64,000 bases of DNA from Apostichopus japonicus (Eukaryota > Echinodermata > Holothuroidea > Aspidochirotida > Stichopodidae). The notes below the pieces were generated by a model, which saw nothing but the letters and a program-made list of their open reading frames with translations, ran no database searches and was not told where the DNA came from. The position numbers and the translations under genes are program-made. The stretch covers positions 1,891,001-1,955,000 of the forward strand of contig NC_092574.1 of the NCBI RefSeq assembly GCF_037975245.1, written 5' to 3'. Positions 34,735 to 48,720 of the stretch are shown here, in pieces. The number at the start of each line of letters is the position of its first letter. The first letter of the stretch is position 1.

Positions 34735-35438
34735 TTAGAATGCTTTATCAAACACTAGTTCTGCCACACCTATCCTATTGTACAACTATTTGGTCTGGTA
34801 CATACAATGTTAACATTGACCGCCTAAATATTCTTCAAAAGAGGGCTATACGTCACATTGCTAATGCCCCACCGCTTGAACATACTAGTGGAATATTCAA
34901 GTCCCTAAATTTATTAAAACTCGGTGATATTATAACAGTCAAGGTTGCTACCTTTGCTTACAAAGCATGGAATGGATTACTGCCAGTCACTTTTAATGAC
35001 TTTATTTGTAGTAACAGAGTCTTACATAACCATCACACAAGACAAGCCGACAACGCTCATTGCAATTTTTACCATAGTAACATAGGGAAATTCGGTCTTC
35101 GAAACAGAGCAATACAAATTTGGAATGATCTATCAAAAAATTTGAAGCTCATTACTTCAAAACCCACATTCACCAGGCATTTGAAAAAGGAGTTCATTAA
35201 CTCGTACTAGTAATATTTAATCTTTTCACGTATCCATCTCAGCGTCACTAGGATATTATTACTGTATATTTAATCATTACGTATATTCTGTATTATAAAT
35301 ATTTGTTCACTTTTCTTTTCTTTTCTCCCAGGGAGTCTCCTACCTTGTTAAGTCTTTTATGACTTTTTAGGAGACTTCCTTTCCCTTTGTACACAATTGG
35401 CGATAAAAAAAAAAATAAAAAAAATAAAAAAAATAAAC
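34735..35438 (+). mobile_element. 5'-truncated LINE (non-LTR retrotransposon)
   Basis: A 156-codon open frame (34740-35210) matches the C-terminal thumb and post-RT region of LINE reverse transcriptases: LYQTLVLPHLSYCTTIWSG, then LQKRAIRHIANAPPLEHTSG and GLRNRAIQIWNDLS. CR1/L2/Jockey-like families share this. The catalytic YxDD part is absent because of 5' truncation. After a 190-base 3' UTR the element ends in an (A)7-8T repeat at 35406-35438. The open frame suggests a fairly recent insertion. Confidence 0.8.
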
Positions 35439-35519
35439 TAAAGTTTTGTTACCAACACCTGTGTTGACTTTTGTGTACATACAGGAAAGTAAATTTGAAT
35501 TAATTAAAACACATGTATT

Positions 35520-36262
35520 CATGGGCGGCGATCCTGGGGGGGGGGGGAAGGGGGCATATATCCCCCATGAAAATGGGTGGAGGGGATGTAATACACCACA
35601 TATGGCAGGGATAAGAATATTTTCATGCCTACATTTATGCATCATCGTGAATGAACGGCTCTTTTTTAGTTTCATTTCTCGCCTACCATAAACGCGGTGC
35701 GATCTTTTCAAATAAACCGTCTTTATAAAGCAAGAATAGTTGAATGTAGGCTTCATTGGCCCTATAACAACAACATGTATTATTGCGCCCACGGTATTGA
35801 TATAGTACATATATGCACTCTCATAGTATTTATACAGGCCCTATAGTAGGCCTACACACGTACATGTTTTCTCGAACAGCTGAGAATCTCATATGTTACC
35901 AGGGTAATGCTTAATACACGTTTCATCTGGATGCCCTAGCAATCGGTACCTAGGAATGTTACTATGTGTAATTGTGTATTGCATGTGTATAGGCCTATAT
36001 TAGCCTGCATGAGGCCATTTTCTTCATCGAATAACATAAAAGAGCTCTCGAACATTCTAACGTAGCGCCTGAAACAAGATTGACAGGGACAATTTTCCCA
36101 AAATAACACCCGAAATAAAAAAATAAAAAGGTATTTTGGATCCTGATTATGAGATATTTCGGACATGATATCCCTATTTTAAAGTTGGGTATATGCCGCT
36201 TGGAAACCTCGGGAAGTGCCGTTTCCGGCCATCTAGAGGGTTTGTAAATCCCAAAATTTTCT
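35520..36262. mobile_element. CATGGGCGGCGATCC element, truncated copy
   Basis: This stretch is the reverse complement, with scattered differences, of 42230-42960. It starts at the same CATGGGCGGCGATCC terminus with a G run, and the match breaks off at 36262, so the other end is missing. No transposase is seen. It forms a 6.7 kb spaced inverted repeat with its partner. Confidence 0.75.
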
Positions 36263-36599
36263 TATTTTCTTAATAACAGTACAGTAACAATACTACAGTA
36301 ACAATACTAGGACTACGGACAATTCCCCAGCTAGGCCCGGCCTGTACATAGACCTACTTACCAACTACCTGACACAGGACGAAGAGTTTGTTTGAAAAGC
36401 GAGGTTGTTCGAAGAAAGACTAAACTTTTACAACGCCAGGTCGATGCCATGGTAAGGGTTGCAACATCCATAAGATGTTGAAAAAAGTACAAGCAGTCCT
36501 CTTGACGTCTGTAAACAACAACACCGAAGTCGTGTGTATTACCTGTGTCTACCTGAGAAAATTCTCAGCATATTGCCCGAATTTTCACAAACATTTTTG

Positions 36600-36870
36600 G
36601 GCTGCAGCCCCTGCTTCCTACGCCTATGGCGACCGCCCCCCCCCCCCCTATTGAGAGCATATTTTTTTTATGATATCGCTAGTTATTTCAAAATAGAGAA
36701 TGCTTAGATGCAACTTACAAGGCTTGGGAAGTGCCATTTCCAGAAATGTGGGAGGCATTTTCGGCCAACATTTCCTTTACGCTTCGCGTCAACTCATATA
36801 GTGGCTCTACGCTTAGATAGCTTGCCTACACGCTTCGCCCCTCCCTTGGCGAATTCCTCGCTACACGCCT
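36600..36870. mobile_element. Repeat fragment related to 3060-3300
   Basis: Reading the minus strand from GCGTGTAGCGA (36866) gives the same succession as 3067-3260: GCGAAG, a TATCTAAGCGTAGAGCC block, a GGCATTTCC-like block and GCATCTAAGCATTCT. It marks an old dispersed TIR family with C/G runs. Confidence 0.6.
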
Positions 36871-37034
36871 GTCTAACCGTGTCACATTTTGTTACTAAAT
36901 ATCACCAAAAAACGTCACAGACCGAAAGTAGTTTTTACTTATTTTCGAAATGAATTAGCTAGACGGACCGCATCCGTAATGAAATTTGGTTTGCCGATAA
37001 AAAAAGGAAAACAGGGCTATAGCAACCAGTAACC

Positions 37035-37228
<194 letters not shown>

Positions 37229-37539
37229 TCAATTCTACACGCTCCGCGCCAACCTATGGTGGCGCTCCCTTTACACTTTACATAGTGTCGAAAGCGCCCC
37301 TACAGAACATTTTCGCCCCCAGACCTTTACCCCTAGCTCCACCACTAATGAAATCTTTTCATACAAGATGGCTAACGGTGTCCAGGACACAGGCGTTGGA
37401 CTGCTTTCCTAGAAAGATGCGTCATCCAAGTTTTAAATACGTACATATATTATATGGTTAATTACCAAGGTTGCGGTATAATGTTAAAAGTTTTTACTGC
37501 TTCCCCTATGACAGACGCCACGTGCTCTTATCGTGTGTA

Positions 37540-39432
37540 CCTAATAACGTTCTACGTACAATTTTGATACCAGTTCTGGATCCTCTGCCTGGAATCGTAA
37601 CTCAAGATGTTCTAAAAAAACAACAGCAGACCGATCCAACATTGGCAAAAATCTGTACAAAGTTAGGTATGACATTAGACTATAAAAAATGGTAGCTCTT
37701 CCCATGGAGCTAGCTCCATGCTCTTCCATAGTAAAGAATGAAATAATTTTTAGAGAATTGCGAAAGGCAGGAGCCACGGGCAATGTAACTTCCCAAGTTG
37801 TTGTACCCACTAAATTTATTGCTCACGAGTCAATTTTAGCTGGACATTTAGGGTCGCAAAAAAACTGCAGAGCGTATCATGTCAAGTTTCTTTTGGCCTG
37901 GATTACAATCCGATGTGAAAAGATTTTGTCAGTCTTGCGATATCTGTCAGCGTACAATGCCTAAAGGAAGAGTTACTAGAGTCCCATTAGGTGTCACTTC
38001 TATCATTGAAGTACCTTTTCAAAGAATCGCAGCCGATATTGTAGGGTCCGATTTATCCCGCTTCAGAACGTGGCCACAGATACATTCTAGTTGTCGTGGA
38101 CTATGCGACACGTTAACCAGAAGCAGTCCCAATGAAAACAATAGAGTCAGAAAGCGTGGTGGAACAACTACTCAACATATTTTCGAGATTAGTGTTTCCC
38201 AAAAAAAATTCTGACAGATCAAGGAACCCAATTCACAGCGCAAGTCATGAAAGAAGTAAGCAGATTATTATCAATGAAACAAATAACTACTACTCCTTAC
38301 AACCCTAAATGTAACGGCCATGTTGAGCGATTTAATGCAAACCTCAAAGCAATGCTTAAAAAATTGTGTGCTGAAAGGCCAAGAGATTGGGATAGGTATA
38401 TTGAGCCACTTCTCTTCGCATATCGAGAAGCGCCACAGGGTAGTACAAGATTTTCCCCTTTTGAGCTTCTCTACGGGCGAACTGTCAAGGGTCCCATGCA
38501 AATATTGCGAGAATTGTGGACAGATGAGATAAACGAAATCGAAACCCAAAATAATTATCAATATGTAATTGACTTAAAGGAGCGTCTCCAGGGAACGTGT
38601 AAACTTGCGAGAAAAAAAATGAATTAGAGAAATCACAGACAAAGTACAAGCATTACTATGACAAACGAGCTAAACCTAGGACCCTGAGCGTGTGATGAAG
38701 TGATGTTACTCCTCCTCCTCCCTACCGACAAAAACAAATTGTTGATGCATCTGAGTTGTTGAATATAATAGAAAAAGGGCTTACCCGACCCCCCATAAGT
38801 TAAGACAAGAAATTCAATCCGAATTAGAAGATATGATACATATGGATATCATAGAACCAAGTGATAGTCCATATGCGAGTCCCTTGGTGATCATGAAAAA
38901 GTTAGATGGTACAAACCGGCGTTGTGTGGACTATATGGCTTAAAATGCAGAAACACAATTTGATGCTGAGCCAACACCTGACATATCCGAGATTTTGGAA
39001 AATGTTGGTGCATAGTAACTATTTTACAAAACTGGACTTCCGATGAAAGAAGAAGTAAAGCCATTAACAACGTTTATAACTCATCACGGACTTTTTCAGT
39101 TTAAAACTATGCCCTTTGGTTTATGCAACTCTGCAGCTACATTCAGTCGTGCAATGCGAAAACTATTAAAGACATATTGGTTTATACTGTGACTTTTGAG
39201 GAACATATACAAGCCCTTAATCCCGTCTTGAAGCGCCTAAGATTATGTAATCTCACAGCAAAGCCAACAAAATGTTTTATAGCTCATAACACTGTTGAGG
39301 TTTTAGGACATATATAGTCTCTCAAGGCAAAACTAGACCAAAACCTGAAAAGCTTGCAGCTATTCAAGAAGCGCCTAAACCGAAGACAAAACCTCAACTA
39401 AGATCTTTTCTTGGTTTTAACAGGATACTACA
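37540..39432 (+). mobile_element. Degraded Gmr1-like Ty3/gypsy retrotransposon (IN then RT)
   Basis: Several frames together give an integrase followed by a reverse transcriptase. The zinc-binding H-H-C-C part is around AGHLGSQK and CQSCDICQR (37830-37950). The core region around AADIVGSD (38030) is followed by LTDQGTQF (38211) and the CNGHVERF Glu (38247-38627 frame), so the D, D and E residues are present. About 150 bases on, RT motifs appear: IIEPSDSPYASPLV (38840), RRCVDY, FTKLDF, MPFGLCNSAATF (39110) and LTAKPTKC (39250), ending near FLVLTGYYR. The YxDD box is deleted between 39165 and 39175. Frameshifts and stops show it is dead. IN upstream of RT is the order described for deuterostome Gmr1 elements and is not the usual gypsy order. 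Confidence 0.75.
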
Positions 39433-39433
39433 G

Positions 39434-39680
<247 letters not shown>

Positions 39681-39778
39681 GCCCCGAACCCTACACGAAG
39701 GACGCCCCAATTAATCCACCTCATCCCATCTCCACCTCAATATCCAAAATGGGTGCGAAAAGAGCATACTATACTATA

Positions 39779-39826
<48 letters not shown>

Positions 39827-39827
<1 letters not shown>

Positions 39828-41971
39828 CACTGTCTTATGTACATTATTTACGTATTGTTCATGAGTATCTAGCTGCACATAAACCGATCTGAAGCCGTTT
39901 ACAACTTTTATACAGCTTGTCGAGAATTTGTATACCCGTAAGGTGTGTGATTGTCAAGTACAGTGCTACGTATGGGCTAGCTTATATAATGCAGTCTTCT
40001 TCGGCTCATATAAGGAAATTTCTATAGACATCAACATAGGTCAATGTTTACGACCACTAGAAACTGAGTCAAAGAGAATGAAAACAAGAAAGGATTGAAA
40101 TCTATGTCGAAAACAAGTCTACGGAGCAAAACTTCAAATTCACGACAGAAAATAATAAATAAACTTGAATCGGATATCGTCATTCGATGTTAAATATACA
40201 TTCTCAGCAAATTTTAATGAACTTGTCACATAAACATGATTGACATTTTCTTTTGCGTTATAGGGGTGCAGTTCAAACAAAAGGAAACCGGCATGATGTT
40301 ATCAAAAATGGCCTCCCAATAAAGGTTAGCATATTGTTATATAAACATTGTGACGGCGCATATATGACGATGTCAAAACATAATAACAGACAAACGTGGG
40401 GTGTCCAGTGCAGAATGGGGGGGGGGGGGGACGGGCGGACGGACGGAAGTTCAAGGGAGAGAGCATTTTACGAGAGAAGTGATTTTAGTCAATATCAGTG
40501 GCCAGAGGGGATCGGCATAACTGATATACCAGCTCTTCTTTAATTTGCCAAATGAAATTCAGTGAGGAAGGTCCTCCACAAGGAACGTTTATCAGCCCCC
40601 TACCCCGACCCCACAAGCGTGTAACGCCAAAGATGGACATTGTGGATGATGTAGAGATCTTCGTTTGCGGACGATGAGTGAAATTAGTTTTTTTTAAAGA
40701 TAGGAAAATTAAATAATCAGCTTAAAATCCTGCCCGGAGATGATTTAGATAAAGCCAAAAATAAGCTATAAACTCAGATAATGGTCACCAGATGCAACAA
40801 TGAGCACGATACTTTCTGATCACTTTACTATTTACTCTTGTATATTTGATAATAAGTTGGAGGTTTAGAATCTTTCATAAAGCACTTGTTTCTAGAAAAT
40901 TGAGATGAACATGAAGAGAAAGTTATAATTAAGGACACAGAGAGCGATATCAACACTTTTATCAGGACAAGAATTTCTTAATCTCAACCGCAACTATACC
41001 AGCCTCACCTGTTTTTCCGGGGAGTTACTGCGTAGCCAAAACCTTCTATGTGACCTTCACGCAAGACAGGAAAAGAGAAGCGGTTCAATTACAAGTTGGT
41101 ACATAGGCTACATGTTACATGGAGATAACACTGTTGACAATATAGCATTTCTCGGATTAGTTTTCTTTTATTGCTTCCATGATTTTATAATATCAAAACA
41201 TATCAATAATTGCATTATAATATTCTACAACACGAACTTATGATAAAGTAACAAATACACGGAATATGTTGTAATTGTAACACAATGAGAGACCAGGATC
41301 GCCTCAAAGGAAACAAGTGTGTTTGGTTGCAAAAATTATATAGTTGTACAAGCATACAGAAATACGGAAGATTCCAAGAACAATTACAAAAAAAGGAATA
41401 TTCATTTCCTTGGAAATATCTAATACCATAAACAGATACTGCAACGCAGTGATTTCTTCCATATTTATCTGTTAGTCGGTGTTGTAGCTATGTACTTATA
41501 TTCTATTTTGCGGGATGGGGCTTGTGTTATATTGTTAAATTGTATGGCTTCATATTATCCAATTGGGTTAAAGCAAATACGACAAAAACTGAATTACAAT
41601 AAAGAGATCATGAATATTCATTTATCATCAGCCAGCACCATTAATAAGAAGAAGCAAAATAACGATACAAGAAGAATGAAAGATATGTATGGAGAGCCGA
41701 TCATTGCATTTACGGTTAATGTTGAATATACAGAACATTATCTTCGTTGCTATCATGTTAAAATCTTACTATAATACGTCAAAGTCACGTGTTCCTATTG
41801 TCTTCAAAGAAACATCATTAGCGATCATAATAATGGAACAAAGAACTGGATTTGTAAAACAATACATGTCCTTGTTATTAATTAATGTCAAAGGCAAGTG
41901 TTTTTGTATGATTTTGAGTAACACAATCAATGGTATAACGGTGGACAGCCATTCATTGTTATTATGATAAC
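39827..41971. other. Intergenic, no gene supported
   Basis: No family is recognised. A 96-codon frame at 40253-40543 crosses a G run and ends in low-complexity sequence; a 94-codon frame at 41490-41774 has no known features. Confidence 0.5.
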
Positions 41972-43319
41972 CAGGTGCGTATCCAGGATTTTCCAATGGG
42001 GGGGGGGGGCGCCAGGCATGAATGATCGCCGTCCTGGGGGATGGGTCTAAGGGGAGGGGTGTACAATTTTTGCTTTCGAAGAAGGGCTGAAATGCAAAAT
42101 GGTGTCATATGCATGGGCGGCGATCCGTACTTCCGAGTGGGGGGGGGGGGGGATATGACCTTGTTGACTATCTAAGCGTAGCGCCACCATGGGTTGGCGC
42201 GAAGCGTACAAGAAAAGTTTGGGATTAACAAACCTTTCTAGATGGTCGGAAACGGCCCTTCCCGAGGTTTCCAAGCGGCATATACCCAACTTTAAAATAG
42301 GGATATCATGTCCGAAATATCTCATAATCAGGATCCAAAATACTTTTTTTTTATAATTTCGGGTGTTATTTTGGGAAAATTGTCCCTGTCAATCTTGTTT
42401 CAGGCGCAACGTTAGAATGTTCGAGAGCTCTTTTATATTATTCGATGAAGAAAATGGCCTCATGCAGGCTATTATAGGCCTATACACATGCAATACACAA
42501 TTACACATAGTTACATTCCTAGGTACCGATTGCTAGGGCATCCAGGTGAAACGTGTATTAAGCATTACCCTGGTTACATGAGATTCTCAGCTGTTCGAGG
42601 GAACATGTACGTGTGTAGGCTTACTATAGGGCCTATATGAATACTATGAGGGTGCATATATGTACTATATCAATACCGTGGGCGCAATAATACATTTTGT
42701 TGTTATAGGGCCAATGAAGCCTACAGTCAACTATTTTTGCTTTATAAAGACGCTTTATTTGAAAAGATCGCACTGCGTTTATGGTAGGCGAGAAATGAAG
42801 CTAAAAAAGAGCCGTACATTAACGAAGATGCATAAATGTAGGCATGAAAATATTCTTATCCCTGGCATTTGGTGGGGGGGGGGGGATATGGTGCATTACA
42901 TCCCCTCCACCCATTTTCATGGGGGATATATCCCCCCTCCACCCAGGATCGCCGCCCATGGCCATATATGATCCATTTTTCGACCTTAATAATAAGCAAC
43001 ATTTCCAGTAAATATGGACACAAAATGCACAATTTAGTATGGCTGGCATGTCACTTAGTGTTTATAGTGATAATACAAACACAATTACCATCTATGTTTC
43101 TAAAACTATTATGCCGCCGAACTTCGCCAGAACCTTTTTTTGGCAAACAAAAAATAAAGCATACGGGAGGGGGGGGGGGGGGGTTGAGCGATCACCGACA
43201 TCTCACATAAAGGTCGTCATCAATTTTTTTTTTTTTTTTTTGCTAACCTTTTTTTTTTTTTGGTGACGGCCAATAGGGGGGGGGGGCGCGCCTGTTGCGC
43301 CCCCCTGGATACGCCCCTG
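41972..43319. mobile_element. TIR element (hAT-like) with a nested insertion
   Basis: The left end CAGGTGCGTATCCAG and right end CTGGATACGCCCCTG form a 15 bp inverted repeat with one mismatch, each with a G run just inside, and ATAAC directly abuts both sides (41967-41971, 43320-43324). It shares its ends with the 1831-3815 insertion. It contains the 42112-42960 element and poly-T tracts at 43224-43262. Confidence 0.65.
42112..42960. mobile_element. CATGGGCGGCGATCC element, full-length copy, nested
   Basis: 849 bp bounded by perfect 15 bp inverted ends CATGGGCGGCGATCC / GGATCGCCGCCCATG, with G runs inside each. Most of it recurs inverted at 35520-36262. No transposase frame is present. A target duplication is not clear (CATAT occurs near both sides). 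Confidence 0.75.
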
Positions 43320-43811
43320 ATAACATTTAACAATATTCTTCTAACATTCACTTATTACGCGCGAGTAATATCAAAGATTAATTCATCATATAGAAATAGG
43401 AGGAACGAATGGAAGCAACTAAATCTTGGAAAAAACGTAAAATTAATAAATGGTTGAAGAAGAATGAAATCTAAAAATTAATGACTAAATATAACAATCA
43501 TTAGAGCAAGTCTTGATGTAGTCTTAGAATTGTTATAAATCGAAGGAAACTGTCGGACTATAAAGAAATAAAGAAAATCTGACGTAAAGAAGAATAAAAT
43601 AAAGAGTACATAGTATTCAGAGCCGATCTTTGTTTTTAAGGATTACTTGATATATACATAATATTATCAGCTTTACTACGACAAAGTTATTTAATGCTAA
43701 AACAATAACTGTTTAAAGTTCTGCCTATATACCTTATTAAAGAAAAATGTTAATGAAGCAATTAATAAAGGCAAAAGTAAAATTTCAAAACTTATTCAAA
43801 TCTACAATTCT

Positions 43812-44011
43812 TGCTTACCTCACATCATATTAAAATGATCGTTAGCTTACCTATCATGTAATATTAAAATGATCGATAGCTTACCTATCATGTAATATTA
43901 AAATGATGGATAGCTTACCTATCATGTTATATTACAATGATCGATAGCTTACCTATCATATAATATTAAATGATCGATAGCTTACCTATCACATAATATT
44001 AAAATGATCGT
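43812..44011. repeat. 34 bp tandem repeat
   Basis: About six units of CTTACCTATCATGTAATATT followed by AAAATGATCGATAG, with a few substitutions and one-base indels. The GATCGATAG part is partly palindromic. Confidence 0.92.
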
Positions 44012-45271
44012 TGTGGTTGGTTCTCTTTTAGTCTCTCAAACAAATAGAAACTTTAAAAGATGCAGTAAAATAAAAACCTGTACGAAATAATAAAAATGAA
44101 AAATGAAACACATATAGCATACCATTGTATTTAATGTTTACTCAATGTACAGAACATTATCAGGGTTATTATTATATTTAATCTTGTTAAATAATGTAAG
44201 CTCACGTTATCGTATCATGTCCGAGGCTTTAATAACAACGGAGGGCAACAGAAGACAGGAGTGGGGGGGGGGGGTATTGCCAACCCTACTGTATCTATTG
44301 TTTGGTTTGAATAACGCAACAGTATGATGAAGAAAAACCTTTCTTCTTGTTACAAATCGTTACACAGTTTATATTGAATCATGATGTCATAACTTAATAT
44401 ATATATAGGCCTATATACATTTTCTGAAACATCACAAGTGAAAGCACCTCTGTCAGAACTGTTTACTGTTTAATGAAATGTGATTCAGCAGATTTTTGAA
44501 AGTAAATAATAATAATCTGTTTGCAGAAAGAACAATACGAGGAACAGACAATTGCTCTAGTTGGTGATTATTTCTCATTCATATAATATGTATAGAGTGG
44601 AGACATGAATTATAATAAGTATACAATCACATGTGAAACATATGATATAACTTGATTGTTTGTTGGACGTTGAACTGTTGTACAGATTCGTGTAGTGATG
44701 AACCATAACTAAGGTAGTGATGCACACGATATATATGTCATTATTACTGCCCTTGGCAGTTCCAATGTGTTGTAATTCACTCTCTTTTCAATAACAAGGT
44801 TTGGTTTCAACGAAGTTTTCGTTTGAAGCCAATTAACAAATATTAATATTACTCACAAACTAAGGGCATCAACCCGATCCCTCTCTCTCTCATATAACCT
44901 ATACAGCCATTTAAACACTACGGACATCTAACCAATTTGCCCTATATTCAGTACGCCTGTTGTGGTGATAATCTCATTCAAACTCATTCTGTTGAAACTT
45001 TTTGAAAGCTCTTTTCAGGAATTGAATAATGTTCAAGTGAGAAAAGAACACGTGACACATAAGCAATGTCGTGTAAGTGACAGTAAAAGCATTGTTGATG
45101 TTTTAAGTATGTGTTCATATTATTTAACTTTCTACTAAAATGGGAACAAAAACTAGACATGTATAGGTATAAAAGTAATATATTTCGTGAATTAAAGTAA
45201 CGTATGTTTGTTTAAACTGTGTGTGTGTCTGTGTATGTTTTGCACACTCTCTGAGTAATGTCCTTATTGTA
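44012..45271. other. Intergenic, no gene seen
   Basis: AT-rich unique-looking DNA with a G run at 44263-44273 and no frame of interest. Confidence 0.6.
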
Positions 45272-45279
45272 AGTATCGT

Positions 45280-45656
45280 CAGTGGCGTAGGAAGGTACTT
45301 TTGAGTGGGGGGGGGGCTGAAGACTGATGGCCGGCCTGGGGGAGGGGTCTAAGGGGAGGGGGTGTCCCCCTCCCCTTTGGATTTTTTTGCATTTCCAGGT
45401 GGCCTCAGATGCAATTTGGTGCAATATAGCACACTTCAACACCCACTCCATTTTGTAAACTTAATTTTGTATTTTCACCTGGCCTTAGATGCAATTTGGT
45501 GCTCCAAATGAGATTTTTTTTCTTATTTTGAAATGAAAAAGGGGTTTTCTGACTTGCGAAGTGGGGGGGGGCGGAATGATACTTCCGCCCCTCCACATTT
45601 TTCACGGGGGGGGGGGGGGCTGGCGCCCCCCAGCCCCCCCGGTTCCTACGCCCTTG
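45280..45656. mobile_element. hAT-type MITE, copy 1, with 8 bp target duplication
   Basis: 377 bp with ends CAGTGGCGTAGGAA and TTCCTACGCCCTTG (imperfect inverted repeat) and G/C runs inside. AGTATCGT occurs at 45272-45279 and 45657-45664, an exact 8 bp target duplication. Eight-base duplications and CAGNG ends are typical of the hAT superfamily. Nearly identical to the element at 55273-55635. Non-autonomous: no transposase. Confidence 0.9.
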
Positions 45657-45664
45657 AGTATCGT

Positions 45665-48600
45665 ACCACCCACTCATAATCAATTTCCTTCTGCAATGTA
45701 CTTTCTATTAGTCAGGTGTATCACTAAATCTCATCCATCAGTACAATTAGTCCTACAGGAATAAGTGAATTGATGACGAAACAATCGTGCCGTGCGTTAT
45801 ATGCAAATGTGACATACTGATATTCAAATTGGAGGGTCTTGCTGACATCTTGAAGTGTTAATAGTATTAGAAAACTTTCCAAAATAATTATAAAAGTTAT
45901 AAAGTGTTTGTTTCTTCGTCCTTTCAAACTTGATACTAAAGTGGTTTGATGACGTCATCTTGATGTTGGCGACTGCCTGCTCAAATTCTCCTATATAATT
46001 CCGTAAAGAGCTGCAATATAGATAATTGTCACGTGATGTAGGTTAAATCGATATCATTACAAATTCATCATTAAACTCGCTAACAAAGGCATTTAATCGG
46101 AGTAAACACTCCAGTACATTATATTAAATATACAAAACTGTAAGTAACAAACACATATATGCTCTTTGTAACGTTGACTGATACTTAGGGACAAAGACTA
46201 ATTGTTCAATTAGTACATAGATATTAGCATATTGTATGCAGAACGAAGAGTATCGTACATAAATAATGTACTAGAGAGAATGCGGCTTGTAACAGTGCGC
46301 CACCAAATCAGTACAACAGCAAAGAAACAGGGAAATATCAAGGAATAATGGAACCACTTAAAGGCAGTACTTTGCGTCCAGAATAGATAGTAGACCCTAT
46401 GAGCCCCTGACCCCATCGCCCAACCCCTGACCCCCATCGATTCAAGAGTGTCTGACATTACCTCTGTTTCATACATAGCCATGTCTAATGATGCAGCAGA
46501 TACCAATCACTACAACACTATACCAACATAGTATGATGCCATATAAGGTTTTACTGTTCTATCGTAATATCTAATAATTATATTATTAACTAATAGCCGT
46601 ATTCTATCACCTAATTGTATAATGAATTGTGACTTTAAATAACGTGGAAGCAGAAATGATTTTGCAAATGTAGTGTCTGTAGTGTATGACAAAATTACAA
46701 CTTCTTAGTTTACAGTGGACCATGAAATTCTTTATCTGTTTAAATGTACCGTTAACAATCTTCGATTTCTTTATACTCTCTCATTGATCCTCAGCTGAAC
46801 ATTTCGAGGCTATAGGTCCTTGAATAATGCATAGAATCACCTAGCCCAGACTCGAGTCTCTTTTTTATCACAGGTTGAAATGATGTTTTACGTCCCTTGA
46901 AGTAACGTAAGCGTGTTGAAATCAGATAATTTCCTCATTAGTGTTTCTAATAATTACAACTTTTGTTAACTTTTGCATTAAAGGGAGAAAACTAAAGCGT
47001 CATTTGTATACATTACAGTGCTTGGAATACATAACAAAAAAAAAGAGGTCCCAATATAACTGTTTCAGCGATATTACGAATGGTCGCTGATAAGCAATAC
47101 ATCTACTAGAAAGGAAGGTTATATATTCGCCAAAATTTGTCAACTTTTGTATTGCCTATATCGACACAAGTTAAAGACATTACGCGGAAGGTACATAAGC
47201 ATCTAAAATTAAATGATGTTGACTTACAGTTCCTGCTTCCTCTACGTCATTCAGTCAAATTCTGCAGTCTTATACGTGTTCTACTGAATAAACCCTAAAC
47301 AAGAGTAAAAATAACACACAAAATGAAGGCACTGTAGGAACAACCGACCACACACAAAAGGCCCACAGTAGTTAGTAACACAACCTTACTTTTATAACTA
47401 AGTATAACATAACTTGATATGGCTTATTCTTTCTCTAATCTTTAGCCCTTCAGACTCAGGCTATTAGCTCTTTAGGTGGAACGAGACACACAAGACGACT
47501 TTAGACACAAGTATAATGTTAATATGTTGTAGAGTGATAGGAAACACTGTTAGCAGCTCAGGGAGTAATTTTGTTACACAGTAATGTTTAAGAAGTGACA
47601 CTATATACACATGTGGCTCATCAATGATAGTGGCTGGACTACTTAGTCTAACACACAGACCTTGAACTTTAGATCAGTTCCTCAGATGCAATACAAACAT
47701 CAATGAGAAACCTACGAGCCTAATGACCTCCAATTACAACTTTACAATTCATTATAGATGACAGAAGTCATCAAAGGGTGCTCTGTTGTGTATATGATGT
47801 TAAAAGAAACATGTTCGGGTTGATTAATTATAATTTAAAAAACAATGGCTCAACATGTAAAATTAGACCTGCACTGAGGAGCATACATCATCACCAATGT
47901 AACCTTAAAGGAGCGTTCCATAGATTTAGCACTTTTTAAAGGTGAACATCTTGAAAACAAGACAGCTATAAGAACGTTACCAGCTCAGATTTGTCTATTT
48001 ATATTTAACTAAAATAAATCAAGACTTAAGTCCTGTCTAAAGTAAAACTGTTAGAGTTTATACCATTATGTTATAAGTAATATAAAACAAAAACAAGACA
48101 TTGTTGTTACCCGACCCCTTGTTCACCCCCACCCCTCATCATCTACCATGACTTCAACATTCATATTAGGAGTGCTCAAAGCATCACCGTAACCTTCTTT
48201 CTCTTGCTAAGTTTGGAACTTTCCGTACCCCCCCCCCCCCAACTTGCCAAGACGAGTGAATTTTACTTCATCAATGTTGCCCGTTGGGGTTTAGTATTTG
48301 TTCATGTAAGCATACAATGGTTTGCACCAGCTTTTTTAATTTCATCGCGGATATAACCAAACCTACCGAGTATTACTTGAAATAACATAGAAATTGATCA
48401 ACCTGAGGCACTTTCATTATATATTCAGGAAATAAAAGTTAGTAAAATTAAGGAAATAATCATTTTCTCGGCTCTAAAGATTTTCGTCGCCCGGACAGTT
48501 TTAGTTAGCGTTAGTCACACACATATATCAAATTAATATTTCAAAAATGTCGCATCTTGCTCCATTACTCAAAAGAATACTTGACTATTACAAAGTCAAA

Positions 48601-48720
48601 GCGAATTCACAAATTTTGCATAACATGATGCAGAAAAGTGTTCAAATTCTTCAATATTGTCAAAGTCATGGACATTTATGGCCAAGTATTCTAAATGAAA
48701 CACTTTAAATCACGTGACGC
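45665..48720. other. Intergenic, no gene supported
   Basis: About 3 kb of AT-rich DNA. The longest frame (98 codons, minus, 46210-46506) matches no family I know. A C run is at 48230-48240. Confidence 0.55.

Noticed and set aside
40253-40543. 96-codon frame after an acceptor-like TTATAG
   Set aside because: It crosses a G run and a GGAC repeat, and no neighbouring exon fits; no family recognised.
46210-46506. 98-codon minus-strand frame with a hydrophobic middle
   Set aside because: No recognisable domain or coherent splice partners; not distinguishable from chance in 3 kb of AT-rich DNA.
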